Assembly: GCF_029868385.1 (NCBI RefSeq)
Contig: NZ_JARWNX010000047.1
Location: forward strand, 89,783 to 153,782
Direction: 5' to 3'
Length of the DNA: 64,000 bases
Origin: Nocardia cyriacigeorgica
GTDB lineage: Bacteria > Actinomycetota > Actinomycetes > Mycobacteriales > Mycobacteriaceae
Part shown: piece after piece, positions 53,051-61,475 of the stretch
How positions within the stretch are numbered: the stretch's first letter is position 1
Layout: each line of letters begins with the position of its first letter
The notes under the pieces: model-generated
The model's database searches: none
Seen by the model: the letters and a program-made list of their open reading frames with translations, nothing else
What the model was told of the DNA's origin: nothing
Made by a program: the position numbers and the translations under genes

Positions 53051-53656
53051 ATGTCGGAGCTTCTCGTCGACTTCATCACCTCACTCGACGGCTACGCCTC
53101 GGGCGAGGGCTGGCCCGGATTCTGGGGCCTCGAGGGCCCGGAGTACCTCGCCTGGCTCGGCGAGCAGCCCGAGGCCACCTACTTGATGGGAGCGACCACC
53201 TACCGCCTGATGTCGGGCTTCGCCGCCGGCGAGGTCCCCGATGGCCAAGACGAGTTCAGGCCCGAAGAAGAGGCGACGGTCGATGAGCTGACGCGAGCCT
53301 CCAAAGTGGTGTTCTCCTCCTCGCTCGAGGAGCCACTGACGTGGGCCAACTCCACGCTGGTCCGCGACGACGCCGTCGAGACGGTCCGCACGATGAAGTC
53401 GACTGGCACCGGGCTCCTCAGCACGATCGGCAGCCTCAGCCTGTGCCGGTCCCTGCTGCGGGCCGGCCTCGTCGACCGCTTCCGGGTCGTGATGTTCCCG
53501 GTGATCACCGGAGCCACAGGCGCAGAACGCATCTACGACGGCTATCCGGATGTCGCCCTCGAAATGACCGAGCACCGCACCTTCGACGACCGCATCCAGC
53601 TGGTCGAGTACCAGCCCCGCGTGCTCGATCACCCACCGCTCGGCGGCCCTGCGTGA
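53051..53656 (+). CDS. Dihydrofolate-reductase/RibD C-terminal family protein
   Basis: A 201-residue member: LLVDFITSLDGYASGEGWPGFWGL, YLMGATTYRLMSGF, LLSTIGSLSLCRSLLRAGLVDRFRVVMFPVITGATGAERIYDG. It follows the related gene at 52341 but is no more similar to it than to distant family members, so a recent duplication is unlikely. AAAGGA is upstream of ATG 53051. The gene ends within debris of two other genes. Confidence 0.85.
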   Translation: MSELLVDFITSLDGYASGEGWPGFWGLEGPEYLAWLGEQPEATYLMGATTYRLMSGFAAGEVPDGQDEFRPEEEATVDELTRASKVVFSSSLEEPLTWANSTLVRDDAVETVRTMKSTGTGLLSTIGSLSLCRSLLRAGLVDRFRVVMFPVITGATGAERIYDGYPDVALEMTEHRTFDDRIQLVEYQPRVLDHPPLGGPA

Positions 53657-53865
53657 CGGCTCCGGTCCGCTGCTGCCAGTGGTGCCCGAGCGCAGCCGCA
53701 TTCGTGAAGTCCTGCTGGTTTGCCGGTCCGACAACGGCAACTGGTCCATGCCTGGAGGTGCTGCGGGAACAACATCCAGACCTTGCGGGCCTGACCATCC
53801 GTGAGGTGGCGGGTGGCTGGGGCAACCAGATGTGGCGTCTCGGGGACTTGAATCACGAGGCATTC
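53657..53865 (+). pseudogene. Debris of a NUDIX gene and an aminoglycoside-phosphotransferase-like gene
   Basis: In one frame VLLVCRSDNGNWSMPGGAAG is the strand and loop just before a NUDIX box, but the box itself is missing. A few bases on, in another frame, LREQHPDLAGLTIREVAGGW and GNQMWRLGD match the N-terminus of APH-type phosphotransferases. The fragment ends where the converging hydrolase gene ends. Both are truncated beyond function. Confidence 0.55.
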
Positions 53866-54633
53866 TCAGACCGTGTGAGTCTGGTCCTGACGAACGATCT
53901 CGGCGACGGCGGCGGGTCGGCTGGCGGCGACCTCGTGTCCGGCGTCAGGGAGTTCGTGCAGCGAGGACCCTGGAAGCATCTGTAGGAGAGCGACGGCGAG
54001 ATCGTGGCTGGAGAGGCGGTCGTCGGCGCCGCGGATCATGACGACCGGGGCGCTGATCTTCCGGATGTCCTCGCCGGGGTATCCGGTCGCGTTGGTGTCG
54101 TCGATCCACATGGTCACGTTCTCCCTGACCAGCCGTGCAAAGTCAGGCTCCGGATTCTTTGCGGTGTAGGCCGCCTCGGAGTAAGGGCCATTCTGGTTGC
54201 GGTCGCACCACCATTGCGGGGTGACCTGCGACAGGAACGCGCGGCTCGCCTCCGGCAAGGTCCAGTCTGAACCGATCGTGAACAGCGTCCCGACCCTTTC
54301 CGGGTGATGCGCGGCGAGTCGGAGCCCTACGATGCCTCCGTCACTGAATCCCATCACGTCGGCACGCGCGACGCCGAGCTCGTCCAGGACAGCGAGCGCA
54401 TCCCACTCGAGGCGCTGGTAGCTCAACGGCACGTCGCCCAGGGTGGAGCGTCCGTGTCCGCGGCTGTCCAGGCAGATCACCCGGCGGTCATGAGCAAGGA
54501 GGGGCACGAGCTCGGCGAAGTCGTCGGTGCTCCCCATCCCGCCGTGGAGCAGCAGAAGCGGGGGCAACGTCTCGTGCCCGGAAAGTTCAACGGATAGAGA
54601 GGCACCTGCGACTACGACGTTTCGTTCATCCAT
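53866..54633 (-). CDS. Alpha/beta hydrolase
   Basis: A 255-residue hydrolase: LLLLHGGMGSTDDFAELVPLL (oxyanion loop), ICLDSRGHGRST, the nucleophile elbow VMGFSDGGIVGLRL, the acid in VVMIRGADDRLSSHDLA and the histidine in ELPDAGHEVAAS. It looks like a soluble esterase or C-C hydrolase of broad family; the substrate is unknown. The start MDERNV at 54633 is preferred (AACAGT lies 7 nt upstream); a frame to 54663 exists. Confidence 0.83.
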   Translation of the reverse strand: MDERNVVVAGASLSVELSGHETLPPLLLLHGGMGSTDDFAELVPLLAHDRRVICLDSRGHGRSTLGDVPLSYQRLEWDALAVLDELGVARADVMGFSDGGIVGLRLAAHHPERVGTLFTIGSDWTLPEASRAFLSQVTPQWWCDRNQNGPYSEAAYTAKNPEPDFARLVRENVTMWIDDTNATGYPGEDIRKISAPVVMIRGADDRLSSHDLAVALLQMLPGSSLHELPDAGHEVAASRPAAVAEIVRQDQTHTV

Positions 54634-54681
54634 AGCGACAACTGTTCCAGCCCCCACTGACATTCATCGTTCGGATGTCAG

Positions 54682-55724
54682 TCACGAATCCCAGGTTCGC
54701 ACACAGTCGTCGGCGCCCTGTTCGGCCGCGGACATGAACGCCATCAGGGCTACGTCGCTGACGGCGTCGAAGATATCTCCGTCGATCACGTGGTGGTCGT
54801 CGAACGGTCCACTCACCGCGAGGATGTTCGCCCGTTGCATCGTCGGCATCCGATCCGATTCCGTCGGCGTGTAGTGGACTCGTTTGTGGCCGGTCCGGAA
54901 GTCGATCCAGTCTCCGGACAGTGGTCCGTCGAGAACCGGCCGAAACCCGAGGATCCCGGAACGCCAGACATGGTCGCGGCAGGTGATGTAGTGCCGTTGC
55001 ACCTCGCGGAACAGCCCGACCGGCGCTTCGATCACCGCGCACACCCGGGTATCCAGTTCGGCCACGGGCACAATGCGCGAGTTCTTACCGGCGACGACCT
55101 CGTCGTCGTGATGGTGGTAGGGATGGGTTGCTTCGCGCAGGTAGTGCGGGACGAACATGCGCCAGAACTGCAACCAGGATTGTGTGCTGTAGGACTGCAC
55201 GACCCGCTCGTGCAGGCTCGGTGCGGCGACGGCGTAGACGTCGCGGTAGACGAAGTAGCCGTAGGGATGGAGCACGTCGGCAGTGTGCGCATCAAGGTGT
55301 GCAGCCCGGTGTAGGCGCCACCGTAGGAGTAGACCTCGTGTATCAGGGCGGATGCGCTGATCACGTTGACCGGTTCGCGCAACAGTCGCCCGATGTCCTG
55401 AGCCCATCCGTGCACCAGCACGCACGACCCGACCGCGTTGAACCGCGCGATCGCGTCCGTGAGCGAGACCGAGGAGACGCCGGGTGCTTCCACCAGTGTG
55501 AGTCGTACAGGGCGTGGATCCTCTGCTGCCCGCGTCGCGAGGTAGTCGACGGCAGCGCCGCCACCCGGGCCGATTTCGACGATATGCGGTTCGGCTGATT
55601 CGATGCGTCGTAATGCCCGGTGCACGAGTAGCCCTTTCTCGTCGCCGTGGTCGTTGGCGGCGACGTCGAGGTAGGTCGCAGCCGGCTTGTGCTGGTGCGC
55701 AAAGTATTTCGGTGCTCCGATCAT
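54682..55724 (-). pseudogene. Class I SAM methyltransferase interrupted by a one-base frameshift
   Basis: The first frame from ATG 55724 gives MIGAPKYFAHQHKPAATYLD, the SAM-binding motif HIVEIGPGGGAAVDYLA, LTLVEAPGV and SASALIHEVYSYGG. At about 55280 it leaves frame. The next frame resumes at ADVLHPYGYFVYRDVYAVAAP and runs to 54682 with a coherent C-terminal domain (FWRMFVPHYLREATHPYH, HYITCRDHVWRSGILGFRP). Restoring one base (CTGCC to CTGGCC on the minus strand) would give TLADVL and a continuous protein of about 346 residues. It is either a recent pseudogene or a sequencing error. It is the last gene of a four-gene overlapping operon. Confidence 0.72.
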
Positions 55725-55807
55725 TACGGCCACCAGATCGTCGCCGCGATCACCAGCAGCGGCAGCCCGATCGCGATGGCGAAGCCAACTGCCACCGGGG
55801 CGCTCAT
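55724..55807 (-). CDS. 27-residue single-helix membrane peptide
   Basis: A tiny gene: MSAPVAVGFAIAIGLPLLVI then AATIWWP. Almost the whole peptide is one membrane helix. Its ATG overlaps the stop of the upstream gene (ATGA), GAAGG sits 7 nt before it, and its TAA overlaps the methyltransferase ATG (TAATG). Being locked between two genes by overlaps makes it credible despite the length. The function is unknown; it could anchor or regulate the methyltransferase. Confidence 0.6.
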   Translation of the reverse strand: MSAPVAVGFAIAIGLPLLVIAATIWWP

Positions 55808-56106
55808 GGGCTTACCTTCGCGAATGCCCAGCGGGCGAAGCTGAGGCGCGGCACGACGGTTTCCACATCGGCTACGTCCATGACCGCGTTGAGTTCGAGC
55901 GGGCTCAGGTGGTCGGGTGCAGGCAGGATCACCAGGTCGGCCCGGGCATTGCGTGCCTGGTCGGCCACTCGGAGCACCGATCGTTCGTCGGGCCACACGA
56001 GGCGGTACCCGAGGTGGCGGGCGAGTCGGTGTATCTGGGCGTGGTCCCACTCCGGAGCAATGCTGAGGTCGAAGTCGATCCAGCCGAAGGCAGTCGAGTG
56101 GTTCAT
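55804..56106 (-). CDS. Hypothetical protein in the methyltransferase operon
   Basis: A 100-residue protein: MNHSTAFGWIDFDLSIAPEW, HRLARHLGYRLVWPDERSV, LRVADQARNARADLVILPAP, DHLSPLELNAVMDVADVETV and PRLSFARWAF. The alternating strands and helices (a predicted alpha/beta sandwich) recall the resolvase N-terminal fold without its serine; this is only an impression. AGGCGG precedes ATG 56106. Both ends overlap neighbours by 4 nt. Confidence 0.6.
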   Translation of the reverse strand: MNHSTAFGWIDFDLSIAPEWDHAQIHRLARHLGYRLVWPDERSVLRVADQARNARADLVILPAPDHLSPLELNAVMDVADVETVVPRLSFARWAFAKVSP

Positions 56107-56309
56107 GGTGCCGCCTGGTCGGGCCGCGAGTGGCCACGGATCGGGAGGTCTGCTCGGGAGGTTGTTGGGTGGGTGTCGCATAACTCGCGTAGTCCAGCCG
56201 CGATCCGTTCCAGAAGAGCGCGGTCATTGAGCCGACTGGCGTGCCGACACTCCAGGGCCACTGCGCGGTCGACGGGCCGGCGGACGGGAAGCGGCAGTAA
56301 CTTGCCCAT
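56103..56309 (-). CDS. Small hypothetical protein, first gene of the operon
   Basis: A 68-residue protein: MGKLLPLPVRRPVDRAVALE, CRHASRLNDRALLERIAAGL and RELCDTHPTTS, rich in Arg with two short helices. GAGGTG precedes ATG 56309, and the stop overlaps the next start (ATGA). It is divergent from the XRE/TPR regulator, about 190 bp away. Similar small genes accompany XRE regulators in actinobacteria, but no function is known to me. Confidence 0.5.
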   Translation of the reverse strand: MGKLLPLPVRRPVDRAVALECRHASRLNDRALLERIAAGLRELCDTHPTTSRADLPIRGHSRPDQAAP

Positions 56310-56495
56310 GGGTCACCTCATGGTTTGCTGGGATGGGTGCTGGACCACCGGGCTCGGAAACAATCACAGAAGTCGAGCATCGGGCGGCCCCCTCACCATC
56401 GCCGCGTACCGATGCCTGCGTGAAGACGATCGGGGTATACCGCAGTCTCCCTTGGGATAATGTCCGTACCACCGGACTCCCGTTAGGGGCAGCAT

Positions 56496-57884
56496 ATGGG
56501 CATGCAGGTTACGTGGACCGGCGCGGAAGCTACCGAGCTCCGGCGTGCACTCGGGGTGACGCAGTCGAAGTTCTCGAAGATCACCGGAGTTGGTGTTCCG
56601 ACTATCAAGAAGTGGGCACAACGGGGTGCCTGGGTGACTCTGTCCGAAGACTTTGCCCGGATCATGGACACGACCCTGGCCCGCGCAACTGTCGAACAGA
56701 GGGCGCAGTTTGCGGCTGCTATTGGTTTGGGCGCGCAGAGTCCGGCAACCAGTGCTGCCGGAGCGGTCTGGAACAACTCGCACTCTGCGGACTGTGTCAC
56801 TGCGACAGCAGAATTCACACGCAAGGACCTGACAATGGATCGGCGCCATGCCACGCAGGCCATTCTGGGAGTTACGGTCGGCGCCGGCCTGCTCGAGACT
56901 ATGGAGAGATGGCTGTTCTTCGATGACGCTCCACGGCAGGTGGACAAGCCGATGGGACTGGGCATGCAGGAGGTCGAACAGCTCGAAAACGTGGCTCGGT
57001 CATTCCGGGACTGGGATGACCAGTTCGGCGGCGGGCTGCGGCGCAAGGCGGTCGTCGGCCAGCTGGCGGAAGTGAACGAGATGCTGCGGGAACGGCAGCC
57101 TGTGCGCGTGGAGAAACGACTGTGGGCTGTGCTGGCGCAGCTCGCCGAGACCGCGGCAACGATGAGCTGGGACTCCGGCCAGCAGGCCACAGCCCAGCAG
57201 TACTACGCGCTCGCTGCCCGCGCCGCGAGCCACGCGGACGACCCCGCGTTCTGCGCGTTCGCGCTTGCCGGAATGGCGCGGCAACTTCTGGGTCTCGATG
57301 GCGACGCGGGAGCGGCCGACGCTCTGGAACTGGTCCGGATAGCCCGCGACCGCGGGGCAGGAGCCCTCACGCCAACGGTGGAGGCAATGCTGTACACGCG
57401 GGAGGCCTGGGCAATGAGCAAGCTCGAACGTCCATCAGGGTTCCGGCGCGCATGCGAGAAGGCGAAGGAGCGGTTCGCGGACTCGCAGACTGCAACCGAT
57501 CCGTTCTGGGTGCACTACTTCGATGCGGCGGAACTGGCGGGAACGATCGGCGGTCGCCTGTTGGACATGTCGCGCCGGAAGCCTGTATTCGCAGGTGAAG
57601 CGGCCGAACATATCGAACTGGCCGTGCAATCGCGGCGTCCGGACCGGATTCGTAGCGTCGCGCTGGATCGTCTCGGGCTCGCGGAGGTGCGGGTTATCCA
57701 GGGCGAGGTGGAGGAGGCCTGCCGGGTAGGCCATGATGCGTTGGACGTCGTTGAACGGACCCGGTCGGATCGGGTCCGGGTCAAGGTCGGCAAGCTCTAC
57801 AAACGAACAGAGCGGGCGAAAGGCAACCTTGCGATCGCTGAGCTGCGCGACCGGATGCGCCCGCTGGTCAATGCACAGGAGTGA
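56496..57884 (+). CDS. XRE-family regulator with TPR-like ligand domain
   Basis: A 462-residue regulator. Residues 8-60 hold an XRE-like HTH: AEATELRRALGVTQSKFSKITGVGVPTIKKWAQRG. From residue 140 the protein is all helical with TPR-like repeats (QYYALAARAASHADDPAFCAFALAGMARQLL; RIRSVALDRLGLAEVRVIQGEVEEACRVGHDALDVVE), the sensor layout of many Streptomyces and Nocardia regulators. AGGGG precedes the ATG; a second ATG lies two codons later. The next gene overlaps or directly follows its stop, and the operon on its left is divergent, so it may control both. Confidence 0.82.
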   Translation: MGMQVTWTGAEATELRRALGVTQSKFSKITGVGVPTIKKWAQRGAWVTLSEDFARIMDTTLARATVEQRAQFAAAIGLGAQSPATSAAGAVWNNSHSADCVTATAEFTRKDLTMDRRHATQAILGVTVGAGLLETMERWLFFDDAPRQVDKPMGLGMQEVEQLENVARSFRDWDDQFGGGLRRKAVVGQLAEVNEMLRERQPVRVEKRLWAVLAQLAETAATMSWDSGQQATAQQYYALAARAASHADDPAFCAFALAGMARQLLGLDGDAGAADALELVRIARDRGAGALTPTVEAMLYTREAWAMSKLERPSGFRRACEKAKERFADSQTATDPFWVHYFDAAELAGTIGGRLLDMSRRKPVFAGEAAEHIELAVQSRRPDRIRSVALDRLGLAEVRVIQGEVEEACRVGHDALDVVERTRSDRVRVKVGKLYKRTERAKGNLAIAELRDRMRPLVNAQE

Positions 57885-57886
57885 AA

Positions 57887-58357
57887 ATGCGGGTCGCTGT
57901 GACCGGGCACATGAACATCACTGAGGAAACTGCGGTGCTGGTGCGCGAAGAGATCGCCCGGCGTCTGGCCGAGGTTCCCGATTTGATGGGCGTGAGCTGT
58001 ATTGCCCGGGGAGCCGATTCGGTGTTCGCGCAAGCGGTGCTCGAGGCCGGTGGCCGGCTCGAGGTGGTGCTGCCCTCTCGGAATTACCGTGAAGCCAAGG
58101 TGAAGCCGGATCACGCAGCGTTGTTCGATGAGCTGGTGGCGCGTGCGGCCCAAGTGCGGGTGATGGATTTCGATGAGGCCGGCCGAGGGGCGTATGAGGC
58201 GGCGAACGAGGCGCTGCTCGGGTCAGCTGACCGGCTGGTTGCGGTGTGGGATGGGGAGGGCGGCGAGGCCGGGGGAACCGGCAGCGTGGTGAAGTTGGCG
58301 CGGGAGCGAGGGTTGGCTGTGGACGTGGTGTGGCCCGAAGGCGCGGCGCGTTCCTGA
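57887..58357 (+). CDS. SLOG-like (LOG/DprA-fold) protein
   Basis: A 156-residue Rossmann-like protein. MRVAVTGHMNITEETAVLVREEI is followed by CIARGADSVFAQAVLEAGGRLEVVLPSRNYRE and ANEALLGSADRLVAVWDGEGGEAGGTGSVVKLARERGL. The GARG-like loop, the aspartate strand, and the VAVWDG-GGTG phosphate-binding pattern fit SLOG domains, which bind nucleotides or NAD-related ligands, some within defence systems. AGGAG lies 5 nt before ATG 57887. Coupling with the XRE/TPR regulator suggests a sensor-regulator pair. Confidence 0.6.
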   Translation: MRVAVTGHMNITEETAVLVREEIARRLAEVPDLMGVSCIARGADSVFAQAVLEAGGRLEVVLPSRNYREAKVKPDHAALFDELVARAAQVRVMDFDEAGRGAYEAANEALLGSADRLVAVWDGEGGEAGGTGSVVKLARERGLAVDVVWPEGAARS

Positions 58358-58380
58358 GTCTCATAACCGGGACAGTTTCC

Positions 58381-58653
58381 ATGAGTGCTCGGAGGCTGGC
58401 CGTCGTGCCGGTACCTGGGATAGTTCTGAAGGAACGGCCGGAGGAGGAAGCGCGATCAGTAGATTCTCCGAATGAGATCGTGCGGGCTATCGTGGCCGCA
58501 TGCGCGAGGAGCAGGCCGCGTCGTCGGATGCCGATCGTGGCCGAGCAGTGGGGTTACCGGCTGGCGGAGGAACGGAAGTGGCTGGATGAGGACCGTTTAG
58601 CTCGGGAGCTGCTACACATGCACAAGAGAACATCCAGCGCCGGGGCGATCTAA
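58381..58653 (+). CDS. Hypothetical small basic protein
   Basis: A 90-residue frame, MSARRLAVVPVPGIVLKERP, then EIVRAIVAACARSRPRRRMPIVAEQWGYRLAEERKWLDEDRLARELLHMHKR. The helical, charged C-terminal half looks protein-like, but there is no good ribosome-binding site and no family match. It sits between the SLOG-like gene and the beta-helix gene. Confidence 0.4.
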   Translation: MSARRLAVVPVPGIVLKERPEEEARSVDSPNEIVRAIVAACARSRPRRRMPIVAEQWGYRLAEERKWLDEDRLARELLHMHKRTSSAGAI

Positions 58654-58755
58654 CGACAGCCCCTCGTATCTATTTTGCACGCATACACCAGGCATGCCTC
58701 AAATGACAACGCCGGGCCACTATTGGCCCGCCAGAAGTCATCCGAGAAGGCCCTG

Positions 58756-61101
58756 ATGGACAATCGGAAGGTGACAAGCCAAGAGGTAGCCGAAAGCTGG
58801 ATCGCCCGAATCGAGGAGGCCGCTCGAACAGGCAATCCGCTCGACTTGCTGCAGTTCTGGGAGCGGGCTGAACAGGTGCCCGGGCTTCCGCCGGGCTGGT
58901 GTCCGCAAACACTGATCTCAGGCCGCGATCTACGGCAGGGACTGCTCGCTGCGGACTCCCACTCGGATCCCGTCGGCGTCGAGATTCGCGGAGCGCACAT
59001 TGTGGGAGACGTGGACCTCAGATTTGTAGATCTGAAGCACCCGCTCATTTTCACGGCATGCACCTTTCACGGATCCATAAATATGGCCCTATCCAAACTG
59101 CATTCTCTGCGATTTCAAGTCGTAACCTTTAAGTCATTGGACTTGCAGGATGTAAGAATCTCAGGAGACCTCCATTTCAGAGTAGTTCACTCTTCGAAAG
59201 GCGTATCGGGAGTTGGACTACAGGTCGATGGAACGGTTGAACTAGAGGCAACCGTCTTGCAGAACTACCAAGGCGAGGCGCTTAAATTAGATCGAGCAAG
59301 GATCCAGGGCGATTTTCTAGCTCCCGGACTCGTCGCAAAAGGCGCCGTTGACATGATTGGAAGCCGCATTGAAGGTCACCTTTCTCTAAGCAGTGCCAAA
59401 ATATCCGCCCCGCTCGACGACGCGTTGATACTCGATAGGATACGTGTCGCCGGAGGCTTCTCGGCGAATAAAGCACGCGTAGTCGGGTGCGTTCGCGCGC
59501 CAGCCGCACGCATCGAAGGAAACTTTGCAATGATGGACGCGCGAATAGACAATAAGTATGCTTTGGCGCTATTCCTGGATTCTGCTCACATGACTGGCGG
59601 ATTGTATGTAGACTTCATCGAAATACAGGGAAAGCTCAGCGCGGTACACGCTCGAATTGACGGCAAGTTATCCATGTATGGCGCGCGTATTAACAATGGA
59701 GATGAACCCGCTGTAACCCTGCAAAGTTTGACCGCCACTGATGGAATTAACGCTGATGAGATCGAAGTTTCAGGTGCAATGAGTCTCTCTGGCGGAGAAG
59801 TAGGCGGAGAGGTATCGCTAGTATCAGCAAAAATATCAAGTCTCGGAAGTTACTGCCTTCAGCTCGACGGAATATGTATCTCAGGGTCGTTCTTCGTCAA
59901 CAAGATAGAAACGTCTGGAACTGTCCGCGCCTTAGGGGTAGATATATCCGGGCAGCTGTCCCTAGTCGATGCCAAGATGCTGGCCCGCGAGGGTGCTGCC
60001 CTGGATTTAAGCGCAAGTCGTGTGACCCTCGGTGTATACGCACGTGGGCTTGTCGCTCAGGGTGAGGTTCTCGCCGTGGGTGCAAAGTTCGGAGCCGAAG
60101 TCGATTTCAGCTCGGCCGGTATATTTAATTTAGAAGGGCGCGCCCTCTCCTTGGATACGGCAGAAATAGCAGGGAGCTTATCAATGACAGGCCTGACGGC
60201 GCTAGGTAAAATCAATGCTCATGCCGTCACGGTAGGCCAACAAGTCGACCTTCGAGGAGCTGCCATTCATGGCTCTATGGGTGTGAAGGTGACATTTGCC
60301 CACTCGAAAATAAATGTGTTGATACTGCGAAATGTGCAGATCTTCCAAGGTCACGTAGATCTTTCGCGAACGAAAATCTCTGAACTCTGGACTGACCCAA
60401 CTGGTCCGCCTAATATCATGGCAGACTTCAGTGGATGGGAAGTTGGCGATATATCTGGGTATATACGTTCCAATTATCGGGCGCTCTCAATATGGCTCAA
60501 AGATAGTGCAGAGGCAGTAAGAAAGCCTACCGATCCCGCCTTCCTGATGCAGCCTTGGCGTGCCGTGGCGGATGTTTACGATAAGAATGGAGATCATAGC
60601 GGTTCGCGATATCTTAGGTATCAGGCAGCCAAGCGAAGTGCCCATAAGGAAAGATTGCTAGATTCATTATCATCGTGGATCTACGGTGCCTTGGTTGGAT
60701 TCGGCTATAAGCCTGCACGCTCCGCAGTATGGCTAGTTTTAGTTGGAATAGTGACCGGGATAATGATCATCAACAATAAGGAAAACTATGTGCCGGTCGA
60801 CCCGAGTGTTGCGCGCGCTGCGGCCATTGATCATGCCACGCGCAACAATGAATCCCCACCTCCCGAAATTGACGGATCCACTCCTTGCGAGTTGATTCCA
60901 GCCTACCCTTGCCTGAAGTCGGGGATTTATGCGCTTAATAATGTCATTCCTGCTGCTGCGGCTACACCGCGACCTGACTGGGTGATAAGTTCGCAGGCAC
61001 CCTGGTATTTACCGATCGTTATGGCAGTGCTTCGTGTAGGCAGTTGGATACTTCTCGCGATGCTCCTTGCTGGCGTGACCGGTCTCCTACGCAAAATTTG
61101 A
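58756..61101 (+). CDS. Beta-helix repeat protein with C-terminal membrane module
   Basis: A 781-residue protein. After a helical N-terminus, residues 75-590 are repeats of about 20 and 40 residues (GxIxGxLSLxxAxI, LDLxxVxIxGxL, KLSMYGARIN) forming a right-handed beta-helix like pentapeptide or bactofilin-type proteins. A charged linker (SGSRYLRYQAAKRSAHKER) leads to helix SAVWLVLVGIVTGIMI, a proline-rich external loop with a Cys pair, and a final helix near LRVGSWILLAMLLAGVTGLL. The C-terminal module GYKPARxAVW...VTGLLRK recurs on beta-helix proteins and resembles a two-helix channel. GAGAAGG is 5 nt before ATG 58756. GC is near 47% in a sampled line, so it was acquired. Confidence 0.7.
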   Translation: MDNRKVTSQEVAESWIARIEEAARTGNPLDLLQFWERAEQVPGLPPGWCPQTLISGRDLRQGLLAADSHSDPVGVEIRGAHIVGDVDLRFVDLKHPLIFTACTFHGSINMALSKLHSLRFQVVTFKSLDLQDVRISGDLHFRVVHSSKGVSGVGLQVDGTVELEATVLQNYQGEALKLDRARIQGDFLAPGLVAKGAVDMIGSRIEGHLSLSSAKISAPLDDALILDRIRVAGGFSANKARVVGCVRAPAARIEGNFAMMDARIDNKYALALFLDSAHMTGGLYVDFIEIQGKLSAVHARIDGKLSMYGARINNGDEPAVTLQSLTATDGINADEIEVSGAMSLSGGEVGGEVSLVSAKISSLGSYCLQLDGICISGSFFVNKIETSGTVRALGVDISGQLSLVDAKMLAREGAALDLSASRVTLGVYARGLVAQGEVLAVGAKFGAEVDFSSAGIFNLEGRALSLDTAEIAGSLSMTGLTALGKINAHAVTVGQQVDLRGAAIHGSMGVKVTFAHSKINVLILRNVQIFQGHVDLSRTKISELWTDPTGPPNIMADFSGWEVGDISGYIRSNYRALSIWLKDSAEAVRKPTDPAFLMQPWRAVADVYDKNGDHSGSRYLRYQAAKRSAHKERLLDSLSSWIYGALVGFGYKPARSAVWLVLVGIVTGIMIINNKENYVPVDPSVARAAAIDHATRNNESPPPEIDGSTPCELIPAYPCLKSGIYALNNVIPAAAATPRPDWVISSQAPWYLPIVMAVLRVGSWILLAMLLAGVTGLLRKI

Positions 61102-61475
61102 GCAGCAGTCCTATCCTGACGTGAGGGCGCCTCGCCACGACGGCCCTGGGCTGTGTTTCATTCAATAGGCTCTGCACCCTCTTAATCCCGGTGCTCGGTG
61201 ACCCGTTTGGGCTGCTCGGGGCTCATCGCGCCCGGGCATTGGCCGACGGCGACCAGACCTTGTCTGCTCCAGGCATAGGCCGACTGGGGTGCTGATGCCC
61301 AGCTGCGCAACAGGCTGGTTGGCGGCGACCAGGTTCCGGGGCTTTACGACGGAATTGTTCGGGATAATACCTTGGCGCGAACAAGTCTCCTTCGATGACT
61401 TCGTGATCAATCGTCACGCCAAATGATTGTGCGGGTTCTCAACCTTCTTCTGTCGAGAGTCGGTACCGTTCTGGC
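61102..61475 (-). pseudogene. IS3-type OrfA remnant within an intergenic region
   Basis: On the minus strand, about 61400-61184, pieces of a short transposase HTH protein lie in three frames: YYPEQFRRK, NLVAANQPVAQLGIST, then QSAYAWSRQGLVAVGQCPGAMSPEQPKRVTEHRD. The order matches IS3 OrfA (xPEFRRKxLxLVAxGxxVAxxAxxLGIS...YxWRRQ). No OrfB or inverted repeats. The remaining sequence contains only the promoter of the next gene: TACCGT (61464-61469). Confidence 0.55.

Noticed and set aside
52341..53656. Recent duplication of the two DHFR-like genes
   Set aside because: The proteins share only family-level motifs and differ in length and loops, so an old divergence is more likely.
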